In this document: in pieces, positions 12,744 to 24,942 of the stretch
Layout: each line of letters starts with the position of its first letter
How positions within the stretch are numbered: the first letter of the stretch is position 1
Assembly (NCBI GenBank): GCA_947247005.1
Contig: OX365955.1
Span: 36,125,822-36,189,821, forward strand
DNA from: Spisula solida
Lineage: Eukaryota; Mollusca; Bivalvia; Venerida; Mactridae
Reading direction: 5' to 3'
DNA length: 64,000 nucleotides
Notes under the pieces: generated by a model
What the model was told of the DNA's origin: nothing
Databases searched by the model: none
Seen by the model: the letters and a program-made list of their open reading frames with translations, nothing else
Made by a program: the position numbers and the translations under genes

Positions 12744-13980
12744 AGCTCACCTGTCACAAAGTGACAGAGTGAGCTTTTGTGATCACTCTTCGTCCGTCGT
12801 CCGTCTGTCGTCCGTCCGTCGTCCGTCCGTCCGTCAACAATTGGCTTGTGTAGACACTAGAGGTCACAATTTTAGCCTAATCCTTATGAAACTTGGTCAC
12901 AATGATCATCTCAACAAAATCTAGACCAAGTTCGATATTGGGTCATCTGGGGTCAAAAACTAGGTCACTAGGTCAAATTATAGAAAAACCTTGTGTAGTC
13001 ACTAGAGGTCACAATTTTGACTTAATATTTATGAAACTTGGTCACAATAATCATCTCAACAAAATCTAGGTCAAGTTTGATATTGGGTCATCCGGGGTCA
13101 AAAACTAGGTCACAAGGTCAAATTATAGAAAAACCTTGTGTAGTCACTAGAGGTCACAATTTTGGCCTAATCTTTATGAAACTTGGTCACAATGATCATC
13201 TCAACAAAATCTAGATCAAGTTTGATATTGGGTCATCCGGGGTCAAAAACTAGGTCACAAGGTCAAATCATAGAAAAACCTTGTGTAGTCACTAAAGGTC
13301 ACAGTTTTAGCATAATCTTTACGAAACTTGGTCATAATGATCAACACAACAAAATGTAGGTCAAGTTCGATATTGGGTCATCTGGGGTAAAAAACTAGGT
13401 CACAAGATCAAATCATAGAAAAACCTTGCGTAGTCACTAGAGGTCACAGTTTTGAACTGATCGTTACGAAACTTGTTTACAATGATCATAACAACAAAAT
13501 CTAGGTCAAGTTCGATATTAGGTCATCTTGGGTCAAAAACTAGGTCACATTGTCAAATCAAAAACCTTGCATAGTCACTAGAGGTCACAATTTTGGTCTA
13601 ATCTTTATGAAACTTAATCACAATGATCATCTCAACAAAATCTAGATCAAGTTTGATATTGGGTGATCCGGGGTAAAAAACAAGGTCACAAGGTCAAATA
13701 TTAGAAAAACCTTGTGTAGTCACTAGAGGTCACAGTTTTGGCCTGATCTTTAAGAAACTTGGTCGCAATGATCATCTCAACAAAATCTAGGTCAAGTTCG
13801 ATATTGGGTCATCTGGGGTAAAAAAGTAGGTCATTAGGTCAATCATATAAAAACCTTGTGTAGTCACTAGAGGTCACAATATTGGCCTAATCTGTATAAA
13901 ACTTGGTCACAATGACCATCTCAACAAAATCTAGGTCAAGTTCGACAGGTGAGCGACCTAGGGCCCTTTGGGCCCTCTTG
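12744..13980 (+). mobile_element. bivalve-type AGCTCACC...CCTCTTG element with internal 145-bp repeats
   Basis: Starts AGCTCACCTGTCACAAAGTG with an immediate inverted copy (GAGTGAGCT), a (CGTC)n run, seven to eight tandem repeats with GAAACTTGGTCACAATGATC and CATCCGGGGTCAAAAACTAG, and ends GACAGGTGAGCGACCTAGGG / CCCTCTTG. Non-coding. Second copy at 18490-19706, inverted copy at 24965-25887. Confidence 0.85.
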
Positions 13981-14569
13981 GTGTATTTCCTGTATTCTGA
14001 TGGTATTTGATACTTGAATGTACCTATAATAAAAAAGTTACTTGTTGTTACGTTAGTGTTCTTTGTATAGAACAATCCACTCTGACCGGAGACCCGATAG
14101 ATTATGGTTGTGACATGATAATCGGTCTTGTCGGTACAGACTGTTCTTGAAACGCAGCCAGACTCCTGCGGGTAGTTGCTGTTACAGTAGTAGCTATTGG
14201 GAGCGACCATAATCAATCTGCTCAGCATCATCACATATCTTCCCCCCTAACATGGTCATAAACATGCTTTTTGCTTTGTTCTTCATAAATAAAGATTTTA
14301 ACAATAATTTTTTATTTTCTAGATTTTTCTTATTCACTTAGAATCTAGCTGTAGAAATATGTACAGAAGTCTTGTCAGATTATAATGATAGATCTGCCAT
14401 ATAATTTACGTTAAGTATATTAATTATGATATAGATCTAAATGAACGGCATTGCCTGAGGAACACAGGCTTAATATTGCTATTCATAAGTATTAAGTTAA
14501 AACAAAAATAAATATATAGATCTAGAAAATTAATCTATTATAAAGATCTAATTATAGATCTAGATCATA

Positions 14570-15295
14570 CTGTAAAAGCAGAATAATTCCCGATGGTTTA
14601 ATGTTTGCTATATTCGCGAGTTTGATATATTCGTTAAAATTGATGCTCGTGAAATTATTACCTTCATAATAGCTTCAAATATGTTGAACTTCAATATTGA
14701 TTACGTCTAAGTGATGCCTTTATATTACAATCTACTTGGAATTGATAAAACACTGACTTTTGCCTGATAAACTAACTTCATTTGATTGATATTTACAGAA
14801 ATTTAACAATACAACAAAAAATGTGAGCATAAAATATTTCTGTCAAAAGTATAATTAACACTTCAATTGCAATTAATGTGTCCAAGTATAAAAACACTGT
14901 CTACTGGTACAATGTTTAACACCTACGGCTATTGCTTGTTCCGAGAAGCTCGGAAACAATGTACTTTCACAGTTTTGTCATTTCACAATGGAGCTGTCTG
15001 GTTAGGCTTAATTGAGTACTAGTAAATACCAACAAGTTAAGCCAATCGGCCAATTAAAAATCAATACGTTTGGGTGGATGATCGTTATAGTGTACAAACA
15101 GTAGTCGTAATTGTCGAAGTGATAATCACGCCATGGCAACTAAATAATGCACCAGGGATATTGCTGAGAAAGTAGAATTTTATTTTTTCTGAAATTTGAA
15201 ATTCGCAAACGTTAACCCTCGCAAACTACTTCCAAATTAAAAATTCACAAACATTTAGCCTCGTGAAAATAAATACTTTTGCAGTAAATCTGACA
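14570..15295. mobile_element. inverted-repeat element abutting the DUF3504 fragment
   Basis: The left end TACTGTAAAAGCAGAATAAT with TATTCGCGAGT and the right end ...CCTCGTGAAAATAAATACTT-TTGCAGTAAAT are imperfect inverted copies. The interior is AT-rich with no frame. Confidence 0.45.
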
Positions 15296-15304
15296 GAAGC
15301 AAAC

Positions 15305-15505
15305 ATCTTTGGTAAGTAGCCTCTAGGATCACTGGAAATCCCATTTCTTGTCTTGGCGAGTCTTTCTGTAAAAGCTAGGTACTCTTCCCCGGTTGAAGTT
15401 TGTTTTAACTCAACATCACCCCAAAGCATTGTAGTATGTTCCTGTCGACCCCTCAGACCGACATGAATAGTATTGTTCAGCCAAATTACATAATTGGGTT
15501 GTCTG
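15305..15505 (-). pseudogene. DUF3504/KIAA1958-like fragment, recombinase core start
   Basis: The minus-strand frame reads QPNYVIWLNNTIHVGLRGRQ, EHTTMLWGDVELKQTSTGEE, YLAFTERLAKTRNGISSDPR and GYLPKMFASVR. GLRG.xEH with the conserved Arg, followed by the WGDV and TKTR-like segments, is the DUF3504 pattern. TTTTTCAG-like sequence precedes it, so it may once have been a separate exon. The frame runs into the inverted-repeat element at about 15295 (TTTACTGCAAAAGTA), which probably truncated it. Confidence 0.7.
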
Positions 15506-15949
15506 AAAAAGAAAATAATCACACTAATAAAAATCGCGGACTAAAGCATAATCTAGTTTATCAATCGTCAACAGTTACATAAGGCCTACTCTAAAATGTG
15601 TCTAGGTACGCCCTTGATAGTGCAGCTCTTTACACGTCATAATTACCGACGTCATAGGTCAACATTTACAACACATTTTGCATTTATTGATGTCACAGGT
15701 CAAAATCTATGACAAATAACTAGGACATCTATAAATCATTGAATTTTAAACATTTACAAATGGAGTCTATGTGGTGTCAGGTAGTGTTTATATTTCTATT
15801 TGTTACGAAGGAATGTTTAAACAAATGGTTCTGACTAGATTCTATAGGGAATGATAGGAGGTATAAGTGTCATAGTTTATCATATTTTTGAGAACATTAA
15901 ACATTCTAGGCTTGTGTAGATCTAATTATAGTAATGATTCTCATCGCTT

Positions 15950-16205
15950 CCTAGCAGGCCTTTCTGTCTGAGTATCTGGATCTCTTCGTCAGTGAATGGA
16001 TCTAACCTATTGCGTTTGTTCCCTCTTCCGTGCTCTTTCAGAAGTTTTCGTTTGCTGGACACAACATCTCTGCTGTGCTTAAATGCCATGTCTTGCATAA
16101 TATTGCCATCATATCTTTTGTCAGTCAGGTACCAATGGATGCTGCTCTGAATGCTTTTGATGCTGTCGGGTGTAGTGATGGGACATTGGTTGCAAATTAT
16201 AATTA
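15950..16205 (-). pseudogene. DUF3504/KIAA1958-like (Crypton-type tyrosine recombinase) fragment, N-terminal part
   Basis: The minus-strand frame reads TTPDSIKSIQSSIHWYLTDK, then NIMQDMAFKHSRDVVSSKRK, LLKEHGRGNKRNRLDPFTDE and EIQILRQKGLLGSDE. I recognise this as the helical region ahead of the DUF3504 domain, the Crypton-derived tyrosine recombinase family found in KIAA1958, QRICH1 and ZMYM proteins and in many copies in bivalves. It is stopped by TAG shortly after GSDE and no clean donor follows. The next part of the family sequence is in the same orientation at 15310-15505. Likely a decayed mobile-element gene. Confidence 0.65.
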
Positions 16206-16499
16206 TCAGCTAGAATCGACTGGCACTTCCGATGCGATTTTCCGATTAATAATCTTTTTTTAATCTTTTTCCGTTAACAATGAAATTTATCAGTACACAT
16301 TTTGCAGAAGTTCACATTACAATGTAGTATAATGCCTTAACAAGATGTTTAAAAAAACACAAAAATCCAAATTAACACCGCCGAATGTACCAATTTGAAT
16401 AAAAAAAGAAGTCCTAAACAGAACTCATGGTTTCATCTGCAGCGATGCGACCGTTAAAAGTGCCTTGCGCATGCGTGACCAGATCTCAAGTAAGCTTTA

Positions 16500-17970
16500 A
16501 ACAAAATTCTTAAATGAAAAAGAATCATGTAGTTTATGGGCCATTGCCTCTTTCTTCTGGCATATTACAGCATACTCTTTCAAGTCATGGAGTGCTGCTA
16601 TGTAAATTACTAGCAGCATTATGGTCTTCTTACATTTGTCAAAGAGTTTCAGAAGTACAGATTCCTATCTGTCATTACCTTCTTTGGTCAATTTCTTCTT
16701 CTCAAGTCTGGACATCATGACCTAAAGCGGTGTGTGCTCTTGCTCAGAAACGCCTCTTTTCATTAAGACCTTGTCCAACACAGTCTCAAAGTTCTTCTGT
16801 TCAGGTTGGTCCAGGAAGCTGTAGTAAAACATCATGTATGCATCAAACAGTCTGTATGTGTCTATAGCCAAGTTATATGCTGTATGTGTCTATAGCCAAG
16901 TTATATGCTGAGAGAAATCTCTGGCCTGTAAATCTATGGCACTGTGAATTTAACATTCAGAATGTTAACTCCAGTTCACATCTCAAGTCTATGGACCAGT
17001 GAAAATCAGTGAATAGTATTGGACAGGCTTTCTAGGTAGTAATCAAAGGGCGCGGTCAAAGATTTGGCAACATTATCAACACGGTGAATACTGTGTCCAT
17101 CTATATCATATAGGTTCTGCGCTTTCTGTCTAATGCAGTGTTTAATCCCAATTCATTGCCCCTCATTGTATTGCATGCGGTGTCTAAGCCCGATTCCTTG
17201 CCCCTCATTGTGCTGCATGCGGTGTCTAAGCCCGATTCCATGCCCCTCATTGTGCTGCATGCAGTGTCTAAGCCTGATTCCTTGCCCCTCATTGTGCTGC
17301 ATGCGGTGTCTAAGCCCGATTCCTTGCCCCTCATTGTGCTGCATGCAGTGTCTAAGCCTGATTCCATGCCCCTCATTGTGCTGCATGCAGTGTCTAAGCC
17401 CTATTCCTTGACCCTCATTGTGCTGCATGCAGTGTCTAAGCCCGATTCCTTGCCCCTCATTGTGCTGCATGCAGTGTCTAAGCCCGATTCCCTGCCCCTC
17501 ATTGTGCTGCATGCAGTGTCTAAGCCCGATTCCATGTCCTCATTGTGCTGCATGCAGTGTCTAAGCCCGATTCCTTGCCCCTCATTGTGCTGCATGCAGT
17601 GTCTAAGCCCGATTCCTTGCCCCTCATTGTGCTGCATGTAGTGTCTAAGCCCGATTCCTTGCCCCTCATTGTGCTGCATGCAGTGTCTTAAGCCCGATTC
17701 CTTGCCCCTCATTGTGCTGCATGCAGTGTCTAAGCCCGATTCCTTGACCCTCATTGTGCTCCACATATCCAGAATGACAGAAATTAGATTGTCCAATTCA
17801 AGTCCAAACTTAGTTAGTACATTTTCCCATTCCTATAAGATCGATTCTTCATCTGCTTTTACAACAATGAATGACTCAAGATGCCTTACAATGATTACCT
17901 GTTGATTATCATTGAAGTAACTTACCAGCTCTGCAACCATTTTCTCCTCTCTCATTTGTGAAGTTATCCA
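16500..17970 (-). pseudogene. hAT-like transposase pseudogene containing a minisatellite
   Basis: In minus-strand order: MREEKMVAELVSYFNDNQQV, RHLESFIVVKADEESIL, stop, EWENVLTKFGLELDNLISVI, LDMWSTMRVKESGLD; then the 42-bp array; then IRQKAQNLYDIDGHSIHRVD, NVAKSLTAPFDYYLESLSNT; a frameshift to DFHWSIDLRCELELTF; a frameshift to RFLSAYNLAIDTYRLFDAYM, MFYYSFLDQPEQKNFETVLD; and KEAMAHKLHD. These match my memory of hAT-like transposase families abundant in bivalves and fish (LLDSCNxMRG..SGLE, DIDGD..HHIHN, W/FLSAYDLA.DT.R). Several stops, two frameshifts and a 28-bp duplication at 16853-16908 show that it is dead. Confidence 0.6.
17160..17760. repeat. 42-bp minisatellite, about 14 copies, inside transposase pseudogene
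   Basis: The plus-strand unit is GTCTAAGCCCGATTCCTTGC, CCCTCATTGTGCTGCATGCG and GT. On the minus strand it codes STMRGKESGLDTAC, the duplicated segment of the transposase. The period is 14 codons, so several frames on both strands stay open. Confidence 0.95.
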
Positions 17971-18033
17971 AGTTTAAACAAAATACCTATAACTCTTGAG
18001 ACAAATCTTTCCTTAAAAAATATTTCAATTCTT

Positions 18034-18342
18034 TTTTATGCCCCCCTATCGATAGATGGGGAGGCATATAGTGATTCACCTGTCCGTCCGTTCGTCCATT
18101 CGTTCGTCCGTTCGTCCGTCCGTCCGTCCTGGTTAACCCAAATTGACCGTTTCTTCTAGCATTAATATGGCTTGCTACAAAGCTTTCATACTTGCATGGA
18201 TGTTGTGTATGAACACTCTCCACACGCCAGTATCACCTAACCCCATTTTGACCTTCACCTTGACCTAATTTTGGACTTAGACTTATTTATGGACAAGGCT
18301 TCCACAGGGGGCATAAGCGTTTATTGAACGTAGTCTTGTTTG
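18034..18342 (+). mobile_element. bivalve-type ATGCCCCCC...GGGGGCATAAGCG element, short copy
   Basis: TTTTTATGCCCCCCTATCGA, a (CCGTCCGT)n run, one repeat of AAATTGACCGTTTCTTCTAG, and an end at CAGGGGGCATAAGCGTTTAT with GTCTTGTTT. Confidence 0.8.
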
Positions 18343-18489
18343 ACATTTTGTGGGATTGTTCTTTCAAGCTTGACAATCACTGACAGAAACTACTGGATGT
18401 ACAGCGATGTCTTTACTTCGTGGTTTCACTCTTAGTGTGTCAATCTTTTTAGACAGATTGGTAAATTGTTTTAATCAGATGTACTTTTT

Positions 18490-19706
18490 AGCTCACCTGT
18501 CACTTTAAGTGACAGTGACAGGTGAGCTTTTGTGATCACTCTTCGTCCGTCGTCCCTCCGTCTGTTGTCCGTCAACAATTTACTTGGGTAGACACTAGTG
18601 GTCACAGTTTTAGCCTAATCATTATGAAACTTGGTCACAATGATCATCTCAACAAAATCTAGGTTAAGTTTGATATTGGGTCATCCGGGGTCAAAAACTA
18701 GGTCACAAGGTCAAATCATAGAAAAACCTTGTGTAGTCACTAAAGGTCACAATTTTGGCCTAATCTTTATGAAACTATGTCACAATGATCATCTCAACAA
18801 AATCTAGGTCAAGTTCGATATTGGGTCATCCGGGGTCAAAAACTATGTCACAAGGTCAAATCATAGAAAACCCTTGTGTAGTCTGTAGAGGTCACAATTT
18901 TAACTTAATCTTTATGAAACTTGGTCACAACGTTCATGTCAACAAAATCTAGGTCAAGTTCAATATCTGGTGACAAGGTCAAATCATAGAAAAACCTTGT
19001 GTAGTCACTAGAGGTCACAATTTAGGCCTAATCTTTATGAAACTTGGTCACAATGATCATCTCAACAAAATCTAGGTCAAGTTCGATGTTGGGTCATCCG
19101 GGGTCAAAAACTAGGTCACAAGGTCAAATCATAGAAAACCCTTGTGTTGTCGGTATAGGTCACAATTTTAACTTAATCTTTATGAAACTTGGTCACAACG
19201 ATCATGTCAACAAAATCTAGGTCAAGTTCAATATCTGGTCACAAGGTAAAATCGTAGAAAAACCTTGTGTAGTTACTAGAGGTCACAATTTTGGTCTAAT
19301 TTTAATGAAACTTGGTCACAATGATCATCTCAACAAAATCTAGGTCAAGTTCGATATTGGGTCATCCGGGGTCAAAAACTAGGTCACAATTTCAAATCTG
19401 AGAAAAACCTTGTGCAGTCACTAGACGTCTCAAGGTTGGCCTTGTCTTTATGAAAGTTGGTCACAATGATCATCTCAACAAAATATAGGTCAAGTTCGAT
19501 TTTGGGTCATCTAGGGTCAAAAACTAGGTCATTAGGTCCATAGACAAAACTTGGCTTAAACTTCAATATGTCATTGGGTCTAAATGTGATGTAAATTATA
19601 AAGCATAAGACAATATGAAAACCTTGTTCATGCAATAGAGGCTACCATTAGGGGTAAATGAACTACTAGGACAGGTGAGCGACCTATGGCATTTTGGGCC
19701 CTCTTG
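18490..19706 (+). mobile_element. bivalve-type AGCTCACC...CCTCTTG element, second copy
   Basis: Same structure as 12744-13980, with the opening palindrome AGCTCACCTGTCACTTTAAG / GTGACAGGTGAGCT and internal tandem repeats of about 125-145 bp. Ends TTTTGGGCCCTCTTG. Confidence 0.85.
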
Positions 19707-19999
19707 TTTGATATTTTTCATTCGTCTTGTGTCAAAATTCGTTAAATTCTACTATAATACATGTACATGTATTCATATTTTGCATTCGTCTCTCAATGGG
19801 TCAATGATTTTGTCCTGTGACAAAAATTTGTCAATTATATTATATTGATATTTTGCATTCATCTCTCAGTTGGACAATCCTTTTGTTGGGTTATTGACCT
19901 AGCACACTTCGACTGTGTTAGCACATCCAAGTGCAATCTTTATGGAGCGAAACACTTGCGATAAACTCCTTTATCCAACCCGTCTTCTTCTTTCTGTTG

Positions 20000-21660
20000 G
20001 GCGCCTCCAGAACCTCCTGGATCTCAAAATTTCTCGAGGAGGGGAGGAATGAAGCCTGTCCTCCAGTTCCCTAGGCAACGGCCAAAGCTGACCCTTCTTC
20101 ATATAAGATTTAATTTCTGCCACCGGCGTCTCCAGTCAAGTGTTCTCATGCAGGCTGACTCTCTCCACGGCCTCCTAGGTGAACCTCCTGGTGATGACGT
20201 TGGGGTGCCTGTCTCCGCCATTTCTAAACATATGACTAGCCAAGGAGAATATAACACAGAAATAATGTAGGTTGTAATGTGGTCATCCATGTTGAGTGAT
20301 CAACATAAATGACCAGTAAATTAATGTTAAAAATAAAACGTTATAAAATACCAATAAATGACAAACAAATCTAACAGATTTTATAAAAATGTACATATGA
20401 AAAGTAAATGTAATAACAAAAATGTGGAGTTTCCGAAAAAAGAATGGGTAAAAAGATAGGCATATGGTAAACCAACCAGATGAAGAAGTTATCTGAACCC
20501 AGTCATGATCGCATGTCATATGGATCTATAGAAGCGTTGTTAAACAGATCATACTGGTCTTCACAAGCAAGCGTAGAGTTTCCTACTGGCAATTAACACA
20601 GGATCATGTATGCCCTCAACAGATGACACTTCAGTGTCAAGAGATTCAGTTTGAGACTCTTGATTCACCATGTTATTTACTGTGTTCACTAACTTCCGTA
20701 ACTGATTGACTCGATTTCTACACAGGCGCCAGTACTGGATTAGTCTGGGTCCTTGCTGTTCTAATATCCGGCACACTGCGAGTATCAGTAACACTTGCCT
20801 TGGGAAAATCTGTTGTGTCATGGGAAAAAGAAGTGGGTTTGATACCTGGTCAATGAACATTGAATGATCACAAATAAGCTTTACACTACCACATATATTT
20901 TTTAAACATTTATTTTCTGGGGCATGTATTAAATTTTACCATAAATAATCTTCATCCTTGATAGGTCCTTTAAAGCTGGCCTACCGTCATACTTCTTATT
21001 TGCATTCGACCCAGTCAGAGTCTGCCCCTGCCATTATTCCTCCTTAAACAGGCAATGAAATACCATCTTTGCTGCTTTGGCATAATCAGGAAACTGAGCT
21101 ATTACCGGGCCTAGTTTGTCCCTTACTTAGCTTAGAGATCTTAAATACTTGTAATAACCACTGTCTAATCAACATGTATCCCATATCCTCTGCTTATGTG
21201 AGTTTGAAAATATAACGAGCAAAGTAACATTACTTAACTAAAACTTGACAAATGGAACTTCTTAGGGTGACAACCACCGCAGCTCTGACATTATGTATCA
21301 ATTTATCATATATGAAGTTTGCCAGCTTACACTGTTGTGTCCAAAATCCCTTCATTTTCCAAATATAACTTCTTCTGTGAGGTGTCCGGTTAAGGCTTTC
21401 TATCAGAATGGAGTTTAACTCGTCCCCTATTATTGCTATCTAAACTTACCGCAAGTCATTGCTCCACATTAGAAAAAGCCTATTCCAACGTTTGAAAACA
21501 AAAACTATTGATCTAAAAATACACAATACAAAGTAAAGAGTAAGGAAGATCAGAATAGTCAATTTTATGTCTTCCTCACTGGAATCTATCATTTTACAAA
21601 ATGGCGACCACCTACCAAAGCCCGCGAATACCTACGTGAATTGCTTTGACATTTCTTCCA
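20000..21660 (-). pseudogene. possible degraded coding fragments, unrecognised
   Basis: Minus-strand frames with protein-like composition occur at 20620-20840 (QQIFPRQVLLILAVCRILEQ, QGPRLIQYWRLCRNRVNQLR) and 20105-20230 (MAETGTPTSSPGGSPRRPWR). They are short, have no clear splice links, and lie in repeat-rich DNA. This could be a decayed transposon gene; I do not recognise it. Confidence 0.3.
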
Positions 21661-21784
21661 TGTTTAATTTATTAATCAGTCTAGGATTGACATTGATAGT
21701 TTAATGATGAAAATTTTATTAAAACAAATAAAATATACCATAACAATAAAATGATATTGGCTTATTTCTTACCTCGTTACTTTA

Positions 21785-22580
21785 TCCCCCGCCGATGAAA
21801 TCGGTAGGGGGGTATTAAAATGGTGTTGTCCGTCCGCAGCCATTTCTCTGTAACTACTTGGTAGAATTTCATGAAACTTGAAATAAATGTGAACTAGCAT
21901 ACTGGAATGATGCCCGTCAAGTTTTTTTCTGATCTATAAATAACAGGTTGCCATGGCAATCGATTGAAAAAAAAATTCATAGAAAATCAACCACTGGCCA
22001 GATTTCAAAATAATTTCACAGAATTAGTTGTTGGGTGACTCTCTTACAAAATTGACATTTTTATCGTTGATTCGTCAAAAAACATGGCTGCCAGTGGGTG
22101 GGGCTCTATTTCCCCTATATATAAATAGTGAAGTCTTTAAAAATCTTCTTCTAAAAGTACTAATTGGAATTTATTATGAAGTATTAACAATGTTCTTTTG
22201 ATGATCCTCTATAGAAATAGCTAAAAGAATTGAAATCTATAAAATGTATTGATGTATTGCTTTGATACTTTGCATACTAGTCTAGTCACATCATGACCCC
22301 AACCCCTACACAGAAGATAACTATTTAGCATCTTGTTGAAATTATGCCCCCTATTGGACTTGAAAATGCTAATTTGTTCACCTTCATGACCCAGAGGACC
22401 TACACATGAGTAGGTAACTGTCCTGCACTTTGTCCAAATTATCTCCCTTTTTTGACTTAGAAGCCCCAACCTCTACACAGCAGAGTTTAAGGATTTTGTT
22501 TTGATTATATAATGATTCTACTATCCTAGCATTGCACTGCCAACAGTGGAGCGCGCTGTTTGTGGACAGCTCTTGTTTCT
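21785..22580 (+). mobile_element. bivalve-type ATCCCCCGCCGATGAAATCG element
   Basis: CCCCCGCCGATGAAATCGGT / AGGGGGGTATTAAAATGG opening, a short CCGTCCG run, and repeats with TTATGCCCCCTATTGGACTT. Non-coding. Confidence 0.5.
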
Positions 22581-23230
22581 TACCTCGTAAGGAAGGCTAA
22601 GGTCAAGGACGTTGTGTGAAAATAGTTAGCACATGCATAAGTTTGCCTTTTTCTGGTTGGATCAACGATTGATTTTGATTTGATATTGAAAAAAACTTCC
22701 GGAGATAACGGAAGTGTATAAACTATCATTTTCTAATCTTGGCCGTAAACCATGGACGTGTCCGGGTCATTAATAAAATGCAAGGTGCAAAATAAGTTGT
22801 GCTACTTGTAATGATTTTTGGCCAAAATTGTGCAAAAATACAGAGCACTTCTCCTGGAACTTAAAAAACGCCCCTCGTATAACTTGTAACGGTTGCTAGG
22901 CACAATATGTATTGACAATAAATACTACACCTATAATAATAAAATAATACAGTAAGACCTGTGCATGATCGAGATGAAATAAAATGGATCCAATTTTAAT
23001 TGAAATTAATCCTGATAATTTTATTAAAGTATTAAATTTTGTAGAATTTGGTTAAATGTAATTTTGTTGTGTCATAATTTCGTGGATTGCAAAAGATTGT
23101 AGAGGAACAATTGTTCCCTATTTTTTGGTGGTCGAATAATCGTGGGGATTAGATTTCGTGTTGGAGTTCAACCAGGAAATCAATGAAAAATTACCATCCC
23201 GAAAAATAAGGATTTTAAAGTTTTGAACCT

Positions 23231-23368
23231 GATACATGATGACAGCCTAGGATATCTGTGTCACTGATACATGATGACAGCCTAGGATATCTGTGTCACT
23301 GATACATGATGACAGCCTAGGATATCTGTGTCACTGATACATGATGACAGCCTAGGATATCTGTGTCA
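23231..23368. repeat. 35-bp tandem repeat, 4 copies
   Basis: The unit GATACATGATGACAGCCTAG plus GATATCTGTGTCACT is almost identical in all copies. Confidence 0.93.
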
Positions 23369-23478
23369 GATTGTTTGTTTGTCTATGATATGTATAAAAC
23401 ATATTCTATGAATATAAAATGTGTATAATTATTATGAACAATGTAGACTTCATGAATGCTACACACACACATAGCTAA

Positions 23479-23697
23479 AGCTGGGTCACACTATGAATAT
23501 TTGTACCAGCGTTGGTCAGCGGTTCAAAAGTCCAAAAAATGAGCCCAAACGTCGCTGAATTTACGTTCCCAAGGAGGAATATTTTGGTTTACACTGCTAA
23601 CGGTGTGCATCTAACGTACACTAACTTATCAAAACGTTTAGTAGATTTTACTAGCGGAGCTGAACGTTTGCCCAAACGCCAGAGTGTGAACCCAGCT
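23479..23697. mobile_element. 219-bp inverted-repeat element (AGCTGGGTxCACACT)
   Basis: Left AGCTGGGTCACACT and right AGAGTGTGAACCCAGCT are inverted copies with one base gap. It is flanked by CTAA/TTAA-like bases. Non-autonomous MITE. Confidence 0.7.
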
Positions 23698-24497
23698 TAA
23701 CATTTGAAACTGTGTGATTAATATCCATAACATGTCTATATTGAAATGCATCTTATAATTGCCTGGAAATAGAGTAGATGTGTGAATATATGTTACTAGG
23801 TTTAACTGAATACTCAACTGAAATGTCTGGAGAGTTTCAGAAAGTATGTCGTACATGTAGTACCGAATAAATATGTGGAATTTACTTTAAGTTTAGATAT
23901 ATTTCCCTACGAAAAACCAATAAAGCTAGTATGTTGTAGTATACTGTGAAAGTTGGTATTTTGCTGAGTTATTGCCCTCTTCTTACTCTTCAATACATGT
24001 AAATGATAGTGTGATAGAATTTAGAATTGTTGTATTTGGCAGTCTCATTTGAAAAGGATGAATCAGCAATTTTGCTGAAATGTTTGAACTTAAAGTGTTC
24101 TTGCATCTTTTTGACCAAATATTGAATAGCCATTTGCAAAGATGAAAAATTGTCATGTGAGATATAGAGGTAAAATAAATTACTTTAATTTCACTGACGG
24201 CCAAAATAGACATATTGCAATGAAAACATTTTGAACGCACCTAGTATTCCTTACAACATTTTTCATGGCAACAAACAGTGTTGTTGTATGGAGACCTGAC
24301 TGTACACTATTTTCGAATTTTCTTTTTCCACGTTACTCCTGGAATGTTTAGTGTATTTTGCTGTACATCGTTATGTATAATGTTCTGATTTTATAAAATG
24401 GGTATAGTAAACAGTATTGTTTGTATTAAGATGAATTGACTGTTTTTGTTGTACAAAATAAAATTTAAAGTATGATGCTCTTGTTATCATCGTTTGA

Positions 24498-24563
24498 CCA
24501 CATTAAAATGACGCTCTGAGCCTATGCTCAGTCAAGTCTGACGAGTCTCAGTTTAATGTGGTT
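24498..24563. repeat. short hairpin (ACCACATTAAA...TTTAATGTGGT)
   Basis: ACCACATTAAA and TTTAATGTGGT are perfect inverted copies about 40 bp apart with CTGAGC/GCTCAG pairing inside. Probably a very short MITE. Confidence 0.55.
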
Positions 24564-24825
24564 TACTAATATTATCTAGTCCAAAGTAGTATCCCCTTTG
24601 ATGCGGCACTATCTAATTGTCACACAAAACAAATACAGAGTAAACTTCATAGAATTTTTTTTATTTCTTTTGATATATAATATCTGGTATATAAACAATA
24701 CAACAATGTGAATAGTACGGAGATTTTAACTTGATCATTAAGCTATAATAATATAACTCTAAAGCAAACAAGTAAACATCAGTGCAGGGCCAGTTTTGAC
24801 CCTTGTGACATAATTTGATGGTGGT

Positions 24826-24935
24826 GATCAGTTTGAAGACATGTGTCACACACAGCAACACTTGGTGGTGAACAGTTTGAAGACATGTGTCACACACAGC
24901 AACACTTGGTGGTGAACAGTTTGAAGAAATGAGTC
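24826..24935. repeat. 54-bp tandem repeat, about 2 copies
   Basis: CAGTTTGAAGACATGTGTCA, CACACAGCAACACTTGGTGG and TGAA repeated in tandem, with a third partial copy at the right. Confidence 0.85.
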
Positions 24936-24942
24936 ACACACA

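Noticed and set aside
12744..13980. Possible coding region in the 12.7-14 kb interval
   Set aside because: The sequence is a tandem-repeat-bearing bivalve element with stops in all frames. Short open frames there have no recognisable content.
17133..17796. Several open frames of 90-167 codons on both strands
   Set aside because: All are shadows of the 42-bp minisatellite. Only the frames linking to transposase-like flanks were used.
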